The notes: generated by a model from the letters alone, not told the origin. Shown: positions 35,068-45,320, counted from the first letter of the stretch. The stretch is DNA of 64,000 nt from Nereocystis luetkeana (GCA_031213475.1 JARUPZ010000017.1:9499587-9563586), one strand, 5' to 3'. Made by a program: numbers and translations.

Positions 35068-35203
35068 TCAGTGCATGGTACCCCCTGCGCTGTATCCCGT
35101 CCACGATGCCGGAGAGCCCCCGCGCATGTCGAAATGGGTGAAGGATGTGCCGCTGTCGTAGCCGTCCATGTCGGCGACCGCCGCTAGGAGAGCGTCCTCA
35201 GAC
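35068..35203 (-). CDS. MYB gene, last exon
   Basis: 136 bp including TGA. The acceptor CCTGGAAG follows a CT-rich tract. The encoded tail SEDALLAAVADMDGYDSGTS and FDMRGGSPASWTGYSAGG is short and acidic/aromatic. The exon begins with the single base needed to complete the codon split at the previous donor. Confidence 0.6.
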
Positions 35204-38200
35204 CTTCCAGGCCCCGCCGCGTGCCGGGAGGGGGGAGACAGGAGAGGGAGGGGGGGGGGGAAAGGGGTTGATTGCCGTTGTTGCATCGTAACGGCATGAC
35301 AATGACTATAGATATTTCATTGATTTGTTCAGGGCTTGTCAAGGCTCACTATTGTACTGTAGTACAAGCGAACGCGAGCGTACTATTTTTTATCAAAGTC
35401 ACGATAGGCGCGGGGCCCCTTGCCAGATAATAGCCCACGCCGTTTCTTTACTTGATTAAGCAATTTGCTAGGTCTGCACTCTACATAGAATTCGAGGGGT
35501 GTGTCCCCAAAACGAGACGGCAGCCCTAAATGGGTTATACGACCAATCCGTAGGAGGGTTACACGAGAACAAAATCACCCAGGGAGGTAAGAAAAATACA
35601 AAATCCGATATCCCCCAATGATGCCATTATCGAGGCCAAGCCGAGAACGTTTTGCACCAACCAAGAAACAAACCGAAATGAACAAAGAAGAAAAAAGTTG
35701 TTTCGAAAACGTTTGTCCGGAAATCCCACCCCACTGGTTCGATTTCATTTTATTGGCCTCCTTAGGAGTGGCACAGCAGTGTCGGTTTCTAGTTTGTTTT
35801 CCCGTTCTCCTCCCCTTCGCGTCACCTGTTCCCGAACTGCAGACAGTTCCCAGGTTCCGCCGCAGCCCCCACGTCGCCTGCCATACCCCCCATCACCTCG
35901 GAGGACACCTGATGCCAGCCGGGCAGGCCCGACCCGAGCAGAGGATTCGCGCCGAAATCTGGTGAGGCAGGGACCATCTGGTCATCACCGGAAAAGGGAA
36001 GGGGCGCCGCTTGGAAAGGCGACGTCACGTACGCATAGTCCCCGGGAGGGATGCCGCGGTTGTTGTAGCCAGCGATCCCGGAGCCTGCTCCCGCTGCCGC
36101 TGCCGCCGGCGTTGATGGGGGCACGATGCAATGGTTGGCGCCCTCCGCAAAAGCGGGCGCCGCGGCCGGGGAGGCATCGTCCGAATCGTACGTGTTGTCG
36201 TCCCCCCCGTTGCCATCATCTTGACCCGCGGTGTCCGTGTTTCCTCTGGCATTAGTGCTCCCGTAGGGCTTGAACAACAGGAGGCGTCGGAGACCAACAA
36301 GTTGGAAAGGGAAAGGTGAACGAGGGGAGGGGAAGCGCGGAACGCGTGTGGCCGGGGGAGGGGGGGGGGGGGGGGGGGGGGGCGAGATCTCGGTCAAGTT
36401 TGGGCCCATGAGCAAACTGTATGTTCTTGAATCTGCGGTGGAAGTTGAATGAGGAGAGGGGGGCGGGGAATCCTGTACAGCTTCAGGACAGCAGCACCGC
36501 AGCACGAACGGGCAGGGGGGATGTGCGGCAGACGACGCATACCGCGTTTTTTCTCCCTCTCTTTTCAACAGTGTCGAAACGGTGGGAGGGAAGGAGAACC
36601 ACGTCCTACTGGTTGGGAGGTCCAAAGCGCCCTCCTCTCCGGCGGGGAGGCCCTAACTGTGGCACCACCTTGCGAACCCACTCGTGCAGTCCCACTCTGT
36701 GATTGGTCGAGGCTGGCCTTTCCGGGCGCTATTTTGTTTTCGGAACGCCCTCAAACGGTTGAAGATAGGGCTGGCGTTTGGGTTGGGATCAAGTTGGGTC
36801 TGGCCCGACGTTCCAATTGCCAAAACATGGTTCACGAGTATAACTGCAAAGTAGTGTTGCAATAAGGGACACTCACCGCGCGCTGGCAAACGGGCTTTGG
36901 ATTTCTCCGGCACGGAGCAGCGAGACGGACAAAAACCAGAGCAAGCCCACGGGTTCGTATGGTGGTTGGCGGTTTCGTCCACAGGGGCTACCGAATCGGC
37001 GTCTCTCATTTCGCCCCGCGCGCCGCCGGCCGATTGGAGCGTCCGTGATGGCGTTTTCTGCCGGCGGTCGGTGGAGTTTTGAAACCCTCGCGGGCTACTG
37101 TAAAACTGAACCTCAACTCCAATTTCAAGTAGTTTGTTCCCAAAAACATGGTTGGGGTTGGTACGATCGACCGAGAGGAAACTGCCCGGTAGTATACGTG
37201 GATCGTTGGCTGATACATCTACAGTACTAATAGTCGATATTGACGCAGGTAATCCTTGGAACCCAACACACGGCGCTAAAAACTGAGGGATCCGGTTCGA
37301 GACAGCTGAACCGACCGACCGACTGACCGACCGACGGGATCCATCTATCGCACACAAGCCGCCAACAGTCGCAAATGTCCTGCTTGCGCGAGTTCCTGCA
37401 ACAGCGGCAGCTGTGCCTGCCTGGTATACAAAAAGTTCGCGGCGGTGACGAAAATCCTGCAGCGCGACAGCTACGTCCTGTCGCAGCTGTTCTCCTGTAC
37501 TGCGAACACCATGCCGCACAAGACATTATCCTGCCCCTGAACGAGGGCGCAGTGCTGTGCTCAAGAGGGTAGCTCATCACTTCATTCGAGAAGATGGCTG
37601 ACGTAGCCCCCATGTGTGAGGCGAACATACCCACCGTAGTCCCAACCCTAGCCTAGGCCGATCAGACCCAATCTACCAATGGTTTGGGTTATAGCCCCTT
37701 CGGTTTGTACGCACTATAACCCTATAAGCCAATCAGGCTCGATCTAACAATGGTTATAGCGCAAGTCCCTCCGTCTCGTACGCAGTGTGTGCCAACCACT
37801 TTCTAGAGTAAGGGGTGGATATCTACTTCTCCCGAAGGGGGTTATAATGCCCACATATTCGACACTTTGGCTGGCAAACGCTGTGTGCGAGACGAAGAGA
37901 TATACCCCGAACATCGTCGACTGGGATATTAAGCCCAGGGTTACCGGTAGAGTTTGCCGCTTCTTGTCCCGAGAAAAGTAGTTGGCACACGCTGTGTACG
38001 AGACAGCGGGATTATTAGGGACTGGGTCTGACTCGCCTTTCGACAACCATAGGTTGATTACGTCTGATTGACTTGGGAGTAGGGCTAGGCGTAGAGCTAC
38101 TGTAGTTCTATGGCCTTGTACACAGCAGTAGTGGCCCTCAACAATTTCCTCGAGAAAATTGTCAAGCTACCCCCAAGGGTGATATTCGACTCGAAACCAT

Positions 38201-38656
38201 AGTGTCGAAATATCCGGTAGATGGTAGTCTGCTCTCGATATCATCGGACAGGTCCAGTCTGGTTGGCTTCAAGTTAAGGTTAGGCTTAGGGCTCGTTAAA
38301 CTCGCCTTGTACACAATGGTGACCCTCAACCTTTTCCTCGAGTACAAGTGGTAAGCTACCCCGCCAAGGTGAAATTCGTCTCCAAACCATGGGTGTCGAA
38401 TACCCGGTAAGTGGTAATCCGCCCTCAATTGTCGGAGGGGTCAACCAACCATTGCAGAGAAACCCCACGCACCTCTTCGGGGAAAGAGAGACCCCGGTCG
38501 ACCTTCTGGAAATACTTCTGGGCGTGCGTTCGTATTTGTGTCTCGTTCCGAGTTGTCACGTAGAGCTGGTGGATCACGTCCCAGTTTCTCCCAAACTGCT
38601 GAATGCCCTTCAGAAAATTCTCGTGCTCTTCCTGGGTCCACCGCCCCGTGTTTCGT
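35068..38656 (-). CDS. MYB-like transcription factor (SHAQKYF class), 5'-incomplete
   Basis: A three-exon model on the minus strand: 38656-38473, 36268-35826 and 35203-35068, ending at TGA 35070-35068. The first exon encodes a single MYB repeat with spaced tryptophans (GRWTQEEH, FGRNWDVIHQL) and the third-helix box RTHAQKYF, the signature of the SHAQKYF class of nuclear DNA-binding proteins (Thr replaces the usual Ser). The exon phases agree: exon 1 leaves in phase 0 and exon 2 enters in phase 0; exon 2 leaves in phase 2 and exon 3 supplies the missing base. The remaining protein is acidic, alanine/glycine/proline-rich and probably disordered, as expected for a regulatory tail. At least 253 residues. 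The incoming phase of exon 1 implies an unseen 5' exon, unless translation starts at an ATG just upstream (38697). An additional exon inside the 2.2-kb intron cannot be excluded. Confidence 0.7.
35826..36268 (-). CDS. MYB gene, acidic low-complexity exon
   Basis: 443 bp. The acceptor ends TGTTGTTCAAG after a very long C-tract (the plus-strand G run at 36361-36382), and the donor is AACAG|GTGACG. The exon encodes TDTAGQDDGNGGDDNTYDSD, then alanine-rich and glycine/proline-rich stretches with scattered aromatic residues. An unspliced frame extends upstream to 36625, but that part is poly-proline from the C-tract and is more likely intron. Confidence 0.6.
37627..37800. repeat. ~70-bp degenerate tandem pair
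   Basis: GATCAGACCCAATCTACCAA...GGTTTGTACGCACTATAA is echoed by AATCAGGCTCGATCTAACAA...CGTCTCGTACGCAGTGTG. Confidence 0.55.
37768..38014. repeat. Inverted-repeat element, ~35-bp ends
   Basis: CTCGTACGCAGTGTGTGCCA...CACTTTCTAGAG at 37776-37808 is the near reverse complement of CGAGAAAAGTAGTTGGCACACGCTGTGTACGAG at 37971-38003. The ~245-bp unit is a MITE candidate within the intron. Confidence 0.65.
38111..38440. repeat. ~140-bp direct duplication
   Basis: CCTTGTACACAGCAGTAGTGG... (38113-38250) recurs as CCTTGTACACAATGGTGACC... (38304-38440). Both copies run through TTTCCTCGAG, AAGCTACCCC and AACCATNNGTGTCGAA. Confidence 0.8.
38473..38656 (-). CDS. MYB gene, DNA-binding exon
   Basis: 184 bp. 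The acceptor lies in a pyrimidine-rich context ending CGCGCTCAG, and the donor is GAAGAG|GTGCGT. The exon encodes the whole MYB repeat (GRWTQEEHENFLKGIQQF through THAQKYFQKV). If read unspliced from 38697 the protein would start MMVACALCC and run into the domain at about residue 17; this is the main alternative start. Confidence 0.75.
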
Positions 38657-38850
38657 CTGAGCGCGACAGGACAACACAGGGCGCATGCCACCATCATGAA
38701 ACGCGCGGGGAGATTGAGGCCGGGCGAGCGCGCAGGCGGAAAGGGGTGGGATGGGGGAGGGTACTCATTTATTGCTTTGCCTCAAGTCATTGGACCATTG
38801 GCCACGCATCCTTTTCGAGACGGAGAACCGTGAGGGTGTGTGTGCTCTCA

Positions 38851-39031
38851 TGCCACGCATGGCCGTAGTAGTACGATCATAGAATCCTCGAATCCCTGCA
38901 AAGCGCCGGGACGGAGCCGATGTTAGGCTTTTCACCGACCAGGCACACATTGCTCGCACCAAGCGCGAATCGCCATTTAGGTGTTGGGCGAGTCTCATGA
39001 AAGGTGGGCTGCATCCTACCAATAATCCGCT
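38851..39031 (-). repeat. Dispersed ~180-bp repeat, copy upstream of the MYB gene
   Basis: The minus strand shares a long colinear match with plus 46054-46232: AAGCGG.TT.TTGGTAGGATGCAG, CTTTCATG.GACTCGCC, GATTCGCGCTTGGTGC.AGCAATGT and TACTACGGCCATGC. Both copies can be read as ...SRLVRAMCAWSVK..., but a repeat without proven coding role is safer. Confidence 0.8.
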
Positions 39032-39659
39032 TGTGAGGCGGGCTTTCTTGCAGACAGCGCCGAATGAGGGGCGGGATATTCACTCAATTATCTATTTACC
39101 CACTGCAAGAATGACATCCCTCTACTTCAAGGCAGCTTGGCATGGGTTCCTTGTCATATGGTTGGTACATCCTGCGAAAATGACTCCACACTATTTCCAA
39201 GGTTTTTTCATCCAATGCGGGTCACGTGCTATGTACGACAGAGGTATATATCACTTTTTGGCCGAAATAGTTCTGACTAATGGATGTGCCCAACTGTATA
39301 CCCGTCTGATCGGAAATTTAAGGTACTCTCGTACTTGTTGTGGCCATCGAAATGTACCTTATTGTTCGATCAGACAGGAAAGAAATTGCCTCAACACTTT
39401 TTTTATATGTTTCGATGTGAACCTATCCCGTGGGAGTGTGCCCACCGGGTTAATAAAAAATACACGTTTTCTGAAATTCGTTTTTGTGTGATACACGTGG
39501 CTTAAGTGAGGGGGGGCCTCAGAAACATTTAAGGCGATGCACCCCTACCACGACATGCGTCGTGAGTGAGTGCGGTTCGAAATGGAAGAACATTTCACAC
39601 TCCACTGAAAAAGTCATCCCACATCAATCCCGAGCATTTTTTGCCTAAAACAAAACGGC
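39032..39659. other. No gene recognised
   Basis: A plus frame at 38997-39491 (164 codons) has no known domain and begins inside the dispersed repeat. Confidence 0.4.
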
Positions 39660-39845
39660 AAGAGTTGCTCCATGCCGATTACAAGCAGTTTTGCCTCCAA
39701 AAAACGCGACTCCAGCTAAAGCTATAGAGTTATTCCATGATACTTTCCAAATAGTTTGTCTTGAAAAAAACGTGACTAGAGCAAGAGCTGTCCCATACGG
39801 ATTCCAAGCAAGTGTGTCCCAAAAAACATCGGACGAAAATACTGC
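39660..39845. repeat. Three-copy degenerate ~64-bp tandem
   Basis: AGAGTTGCTCCATGCCGATT, AGAGTTATTCCATGATACTT and AGCTGTCCCATACGGATTCC start successive units, each followed by a T-rich stretch, an A-run and a CG-containing block. Confidence 0.65.
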
Positions 39846-39869
39846 ACGTATTATAATAGGGAGTCTATT

Positions 39870-39960
39870 TTTCGCGTGAAAGCTTCCTTTCTGCCCATCG
39901 ACATCCAGCACACCTACCCAGCGTCCGCGCTGAGTCTTTTTGGCCCTAGAGAAATACCAG
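39870..39960 (-). repeat. Fragment of the probable LINE 3' tail
   Basis: In reverse orientation it matches the tail seen at 58.9 and 62.1 kb: TCGACGGGTAGAAAG appears here as the complement CTTTCTGCCCATCGACATCC. Confidence 0.6.
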
Positions 39961-40784
39961 CGCTGCGGTCGAACGACGACGAACACATGCCTGGTAAATC
40001 GTGTCCCTAATTCGGCAAAATGTATTCATCAAAACACACTACTACTGCTGTACATATAGCCCAAGTCATTATTTCTTGATCTTCATCCACCGGTACCCCG
40101 ACTACTCATCGTCCGCACGATCGCGGGAAAACGTGGGATACAACGTTGCCAACGTGTCCCTCTTCTGTCAAAAAATAAACCAACCCTACGCACCCCTACA
40201 TTCCAATACCACCCGGACCGCCATACCAATAATAGGGAGGGTTATTTACGGTGTGCACTATACCTACCTCACAAAAAAGACCAAGAGCACCGTAAGGGGG
40301 AGGGTGGGTTCCACTTTAGACCCTCTATTTTTGCGGCCCCTCCCGCGTGATTACCCTAACAATGTATGTGCAGCCTCGAGTATACCTACTGTAGTATATT
40401 TGCTATTTTTAGGTTTCGCGACACACACTGCTGCGGGATTATTTGTCGTACTGCTCCAGCGAGAAAAAACACCTCAAAGAGCGTTGAACTCGCAGCAGTC
40501 AGGAGGTGCGATTGATTTATTTTTCTTCAGCACTCGGCTTCTTTTTTTTTTCATGGCCAGAACTGGTAAAAGGGTTGCCAGAGTACCGAGCAATGGTTTT
40601 TTCGGAGAAGATCTGGTCGAGTCGAGCCTTATTCCGTAAAACGTAACGCTCGAGTTTTGGTTTAGCGCCCTTACCGCCGCTAAGGGAAAACGAGCGCTGA
40701 AGGGATGATGCCCCCCCCCAGCAAACGCAACGCTTTTTTACGGAAAGTAAAAACCCGATACGTACACGCCACTTACAGTGCCAC
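39961..40784. other. No gene recognised
   Basis: A plus frame at 40001-40639 (212 codons) is open but shows no domain; its composition suggests chance. Confidence 0.4.
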
Positions 40785-41086
40785 TCGCTCGATGGCATGG
40801 ACGTGGTGAAGGAAATTAGTTGCGCTAAGCACCCCTGCAGTAGTACCAGCCATAATAAGGAGGTTAGCCAACGCGATGCTGAGCGTACTGGGTACGAAAA
40901 GCGGACCATACGCAAACCCAATCAGGCGAGTTGCAGGAGAGCAATGGGAGAAAAAAAAGTTATGTCGTACGAAGCGTGTGTGTGCAGTGTTTATTTTTAA
41001 TTGGTATGTCCTACCCACCGAGATGTAGCGCATCCAGTGTCCGTGCTGATGCTTCACGCTAGAGTTATACTTTGTACTCGTACACG

Positions 41087-41176
41087 CTCTAGGACCGCAG
41101 TCCCGTTTTGGGGGCAAACTGCTTGGAATTTGAGTGGACTGCCCCCTGAACGGGACTGCAGTTCCAAGAGGGTTAA
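41087..41176. mobile_element. MITE family A (piggyBac-like), unit-1-specific
   Basis: A near-palindrome: AGGACCGCAGTCCCGTTTTG and CGGGACTGCAGTTCCAAGAG are inverted relatives, ending at TTAA 41173-41176. Unit 2 at about 42460-42475 lacks it (GCTCTGTGTCTAACCACC), giving an empty site. Confidence 0.85.
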
Positions 41177-41467
41177 CAAACCCCCAGACGGATACAACAC
41201 GCAGCTACAGCAGTACCACTTTGGGGGGGAATTTAAGGTTCGTTTGGATACTAACATTAATACTAAGCGGTCCTTATATTTACGAGCAGATTGGTAGTGT
41301 ATTAATAGAGGGTTTACGTTTTACTCCCGATGGTGAGTGGGTTTTGAAAGAGCGCGCTTTGTGTATGTAGGCCCTCTGCTATCACATCGTAGCTCTCAGC
41401 ACTGCTCAGCACATGGGATGAGAAAAGCGCAGTTCTTCTCGAGGCGGAACGAGAGACGCGTGGGCAG

Positions 41468-41468
<1 letters not shown>

Positions 41469-41505
<37 letters not shown>

Positions 41506-41540
41506 CAGCAGGCAGCAGCAGGCAGCAGCAGCAGCGGAGG
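41469..41540. repeat. CAG microsatellite
   Basis: About 12 perfect CAG units, then interrupted CAGGCAGCAG units. The same place in unit 2 (42694-42748) has a shorter, interrupted tract. Confidence 0.95.
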
Positions 41541-41669
41541 GTAACACAGGATCACAACGAAAACAAATGTGATATTTTGTTCGAAATTTTGTCATCTCCC
41601 AACCACCGTTCATTTTTTTAAGCGGGGGAAAAAAAGATACGGGAAAGAGGCGCAAGAGCGGTAAGCATT

Positions 41670-41780
41670 CTATTACGGGGGACCATAGTTAACAGGACCA
41701 AATATTGTTAGTAAAAATGGATAAACATATAGGTTTTCATGTGTACCATAGGTCCTGTTAACTATGGTCCCCCGTAATAC
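41670..41780. mobile_element. MITE family B copy, unit-1-specific
   Basis: CTATTACGGGGGACCATAGT...ACTATGGTCCCCCGTAATAC, about 27-bp terminal inverted repeats. The flanks fit a TA duplication: TTC-TA before and TA-CATT after, where unit 2 has TTCTACCCC (about 42882-42890) with no insert. Confidence 0.9.
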
Positions 41781-41855
41781 ATTATTTCCCACAAAACTAC
41801 AGCCGCACAGCGAAGGTCTGCAGACGGACTATTCTCCACCATCACTGTCACCGAG

Positions 41856-42008
41856 CAGTACCGGTCGCCCGGGTGGTCTCATCGTTAGTGATTACCCCCA
41901 AATGCCCCTACTATTGATTCCTGGAGTTCGAACTCCACCGTGGTGGAATTGTGAAATTATTGTCAAAAATAAACAAACCGACATCTGAGAGCTCTCCTAC
42001 AGCAGTAG
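41856..42008 (+). mobile_element. tRNA-derived SINE, copy 1
   Basis: TCGCCCGGGTGG (41865-41876) resembles an A box, and AGTTCGAACTCC (41925-41936) a B box, the internal pol III promoter of tRNA genes, about 50 bp apart. The tail TTGTCAAAAATAAACAAA...CCGACATCTGAGAGC is shared with copy 2. No cloverleaf is complete, so SINE rather than tRNA gene. Confidence 0.7.
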
Positions 42009-42163
42009 CGAAATGTTCGAGTTTGTAATTAATAGCACCTTAACCATTGCCGACGAACACAGAGCGCTCGAAAATGACCGCACCTCCTGACTGTGCTATC
42101 TCAACGCTCGTTGGCGGTATGTAGAAGCCCCATCAATCTACGCCAGTTGCGGAGCCTATCGCC
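42009..42163. other. Spacer between duplication units
   Basis: About 155 bp with no match to either unit and no recognised feature. Confidence 0.5.
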
Positions 42164-42693
42164 CGAGTGGCATAAACGTGGTGAAGGGAAATAGTTGTGC
42201 AGACCACCCCCGCCGCGGCACTAGACATACTCAGGAGGCTAGCCAACGCGATGCTGAGCGTACTAGGCACGAGAATTCAACCACACGCAAACCATATTCA
42301 GGCGAGTTGCAGGAGAGCAACGGGACAAGAAAAAGTTCCGTCGTACGAAGTGCCCGTGTGTGCAATGTTGAAGTAGGTTTCGTTTTTTTCTTCACCCACG
42401 GAAATGTAGCGCATCCAGTGTCCGTGCTGATCCTTCACGCTACAGTTATACTCGTAAACGCTCTGTGTCTAACCACCAGACGGAGAGAACACGCATCTAC
42501 AGCAGTAGTGTAAAAGGTGTACCAGGTATGGTTTACCCCCGGTGGTAGGTGGGTACTGAAAGAGCGCGCTGCGTCTATGTAGGCCCTCTGCTATCGTATC
42601 GTAGCTCTCAGCGCTGCTCAGCACATGGGATGAGAAAAGCGCAGTTCTTCTCGGGGCGGAGCGAGAGACGCGAGGGGAGAGGGAAAGCAACAG

Positions 42694-42702
42694 CACCACC
42701 AC

Positions 42703-42744
<42 letters not shown>

Positions 42745-42748
42745 GCAC
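42694..42748. repeat. CAG/CAA-type microsatellite
   Basis: Interrupted CAGCAGCAA triplets, counterpart of the tract in unit 1. Confidence 0.9.
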
Positions 42749-42962
42749 CAGCAGAGGGTAACACAGGAACACAACGAAACAAATGTGATAAATGATCGTA
42801 ACTTGCCTTGACTCCCAACCATCGTGCAGTTTCAAAGCGGGCAGAAGAAAAGATGGGGAAAGAGGCACAAGGGGGCAAACGTTCTACCCCACTATTCAAA
42901 GAACTACAGCCGCAAATGGACCGTATGCACACTAAATATTTTTCACCATCACCGCAGAACAG

Positions 42963-43073
42963 CTATTACGGGGGACCATGTTTAATAGGACCTACGGTAC
43001 AGACAAAAACCTATATATTTCGCTATTTTTACCAACAATATTTGGTCCTATTTACTATGGTCCCCCGTGATAG
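42963..43073. mobile_element. MITE family B copy, unit-2-specific
   Basis: CTATTACGGGGGACCATGTT and TTACTATGGTCCCCCGTGAT form the ends; the interior has CTACGGTACAGACAAAAACC and ACCAACAATATTTGGTCC. The unit 1 site (about 41856-41862, GAGCAGTACCGG) is empty. Confidence 0.9.
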
Positions 43074-43220
43074 TACCGGTTGCCCCGGTGGTCTTATCGT
43101 TTGTATGTCAACCCCGAACGCCACGATATTTTGATCCTGGAGTTCGAACCCCACCTTGGTCAAACTGCGCGTAATATTGTCAAAAATAAACAAAACCGAC
43201 ATCTGAGAGCCTCTACAGTA
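43072..43220 (+). mobile_element. tRNA-derived SINE, copy 2
   Basis: A-box-like TGCCCCGGTGG (43081-43091) and B-box-like AGTTCGAACCCC (43141-43152). It is closer to the B-box consensus than copy 1. It begins directly after the family-B MITE. Confidence 0.7.
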
Positions 43221-43416
43221 GCTTGGGTAGGCACGATCCGACGCGAGTCGACAAGCGGAGAAAGGGCTGAAGCTTTCCACGGTAAAAAAATGCAAAGCAT
43301 TAACCGTAGCGGGGAGGGGGGGTAAGAACCTGAATGTGTGACCCCGACCGGATCTGAGTTGCGACTAGGGGCGAGAGAGATAAATCATGGGCGAAGTAGC
43401 TGGAAGGGAAATAAAG

Positions 43417-43524
43417 TAACCCTTTTAGGGCTGCAGACTCGTTTTCGGGACAATTGGGGACAACTTACTTGGAATTTGAGTGGTTTGTCCCCAAAACGGG
43501 ACTGGAGTTCTAAAAGGGTAATTA
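43417..43524. mobile_element. MITE family A copy
   Basis: TAACCCTTTTAGGGCTGCAG...CTGGAGTTCTAAAAGGGTAA, a palindromic element of about 105 bp. Its centre, ACTTACTTGGAATTTGAGTGG, is shared with the copies at 41.1 and 56.8 kb. Confidence 0.9.
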
Positions 43525-44520
43525 ACAAAAAGAAGATTTTGAACAACACACCATACGCAAACGACTGGTCCGTAGGTTTCCGGCGATGACTGAAGAAACA
43601 GTTTCCGCATTGAGTAACAACATACTCATGTATAGATACAATGTGGCGTGTGTTCCTTCAAATCAAACCGTTACATCTACCCGTCGACAGCCATCACATC
43701 CAGTGCCCGCGCCGATTATTCACTCTAGTAGAGAAATACCTGGTACAATTCAAGGCATTATTAAAGGGTGTACACCGAAAGTAGGTGCATATCTCTAGTG
43801 TGAGGAATCCGCACCGGCATTTGGGCGCTCTGGATGTCGCTACGTGGGAAAAACAGGTTAACAGGAACAACACAGAAGAATAATGTCATTCAGATCCTCC
43901 AGCCTTGCCCACGAAACGTTTTTATACATATATATGTACAAGGGCTCCACACAGGTGCCTGCCGGCACCCATGCTCCGGACAGGGAAAAAATATACCTAC
44001 CTCAGTGCCAATTCGTGATAACGTTTTCGAAGCAACATGAATGAACGGTTCGAACTTTATTAATAGTACGAGTAGGATCAGGTCAATGCCAAGTGATGCA
44101 GGAAAAAGGCAATGCCGACTTTCAGTTCTCAGATTTTGTATCTGTCGCACTCGCATTATTATAGACTAACTTTTATGGCAATTGTTTGCGACTTATTTCG
44201 TTCTTTTTCAAGCGATCTCTGAAGCCGAAAAATCAGAACCGTCTATTATTATGGGGCAGGAAATCATCGATACTTTTGATCTCAGATCCTGGAGGGGACA
44301 GAAATCAGCTCAGTTCGGAGAGGTTTCTCACATTTCTCAGAACTGAGATTACTTGGATTTTGTTTACCATAGTATTGCTGCCCCTTTATCTGCTCAGCTC
44401 CCAAGTACCCCATACCCACGCCGAAGTATCACACCTATCTACTGCGAGCTTTGCGAGCTGTACCTACTGCCAGCGGCGCTTGTGCAGGAGAGAGGGCCTC
44501 TACTTTTCTCATGGAAGCGA
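43525..44520. other. No gene recognised
   Basis: Contains a reverse fragment of the probable LINE tail near 43680-43735 (CTACCCGTCGACAGCCATCA) and a TACCTGGTA at 43737. A plus frame at 44186-44638 has no domain and ends in the CAG tract. Confidence 0.45.
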
Positions 44521-44526
44521 TAGAAG

Positions 44527-44640
44527 CAGTAGCAGCAGCAGCAGCGACACAACAGCATCACTGCTGCTGCTGCTGCTGCTGCTGTGTGCCGCCGCAGCCG
44601 CAACACCAGCAGCAGCAGTACAGAAGCAGAAGCAGTAGCA
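44527..44640. repeat. CAG tract followed by CTG tract
   Basis: CAG triplets at about 44531-44545 are followed by (CTG)7-8 at 44561-44583 and more CAG at 44607-44640. The CAG and CTG blocks on one strand can fold back on each other. Confidence 0.9.
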
Positions 44641-45320
44641 GCATCGCATCAGACAAATTGTCAGCTTGCAGTATCCGCCCAAACTACTGCGAGTACAGGA
44701 CGCGTTGCGCGTACTGTACCAGTATACGCGCATTTTCTATATGAAATACTCAATCATGACCACCGGCAGTAATCGCAGTATATAACTCGAGATGGTGCGA
44801 GTATGAGCAGTATCGAACACCTGATACCTGGTACCCGATATCAATCGCCAATACAGAACAACAACCTGACGGCCGCAAAGTACACTGCTAACATGGGCAG
44901 AATTCTCAGTGTGGACCCCGAAATATTGAGGTTGGATATACGTGGAAGCACACGCAGCACAATATCCACAGCAGTACAGAACCCCGACATACTGCGAGTA
45001 CTCGCAGTGGGAGCAGGCAGTCTCGAACCCTCGATTACCTCCAGTAGCGCTCGCCAAAATAACTTGACGTGTTTTCCCCCAGAACATGGTAAGGCGAACA
45101 TCTTGTTTTACAGTATACCGGTCCCTGTTACGAAGGATCGTATCTTAATGCGAAACCATATATCTCCAATTTCTCTAGTAGATGCCTGGCATCGGGATAT
45201 GATTTTTTTCAAACTGAAAAACGTCTGCTGTGAGTTCGACCGATTGAGCGCTTGAAACTCAACTTTGGAAGCTGCGTGATACGCCAGACACGCTCATCAG
45301 GCGCATTTATTATCGATGTT
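44641..45320. other. No gene recognised
   Basis: A plus frame at 44803-45255 (150 codons) lacks any domain and overlaps opposite-strand frames. A TACCTGGTA lies at 44825. Confidence 0.4.

Larger units (their letters stand above)
36270..38472 (-). other. Large intron of the MYB model, repeat-filled
   Basis: About 2.2 kb. It contains a long minus open frame (36653-37519, 288 codons) with no recognisable domain; a strong donor-like GCGCG|GTGAGT inside it (about 36871) hints at a possible extra exon, but the phases do not fit the flanking exons. It also holds a (GACC)n patch at 37310-37336 and the repeats listed separately at 37.6-38.4 kb. Confidence 0.45.
40785..42008 (+). repeat. Segmental duplication, unit 1
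   Basis: Unit 1 matches unit 2 (42164-43220) in the same order: GTGGTGAAGG; TAGCCAACGCGATGCTGAGC; CAGGCGAGTTGCAGGAGAGC; TGTAGCGCATCCAGTGTCCG; TGTAGGCCCTCTGCTATC; CAGCACATGGGATGAGAAAA; a CAG tract; ACTACAGCCGC; a SINE. Differences include a family-A MITE and a family-B MITE that are absent from the same sites in unit 2. Confidence 0.9.
42164..43220 (+). repeat. Segmental duplication, unit 2
   Basis: Second unit, direct orientation, roughly 85% similar by eye outside insertions. It has its own family-B MITE (42963-43073) placed next to the SINE, where unit 1 has none. Confidence 0.9.

Noticed and set aside
36270-36625. Poly-proline N-terminal extension of the second MYB exon
   Set aside because: The proline run is a plain C homopolymer followed by a pyrimidine tract and AG, the shape of an intron end.
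36653-37519. 288-codon minus frame as an independent gene
   Set aside because: No domain or codon pattern; it lies in the modelled MYB intron and overlaps equally plausible frames on both strands.
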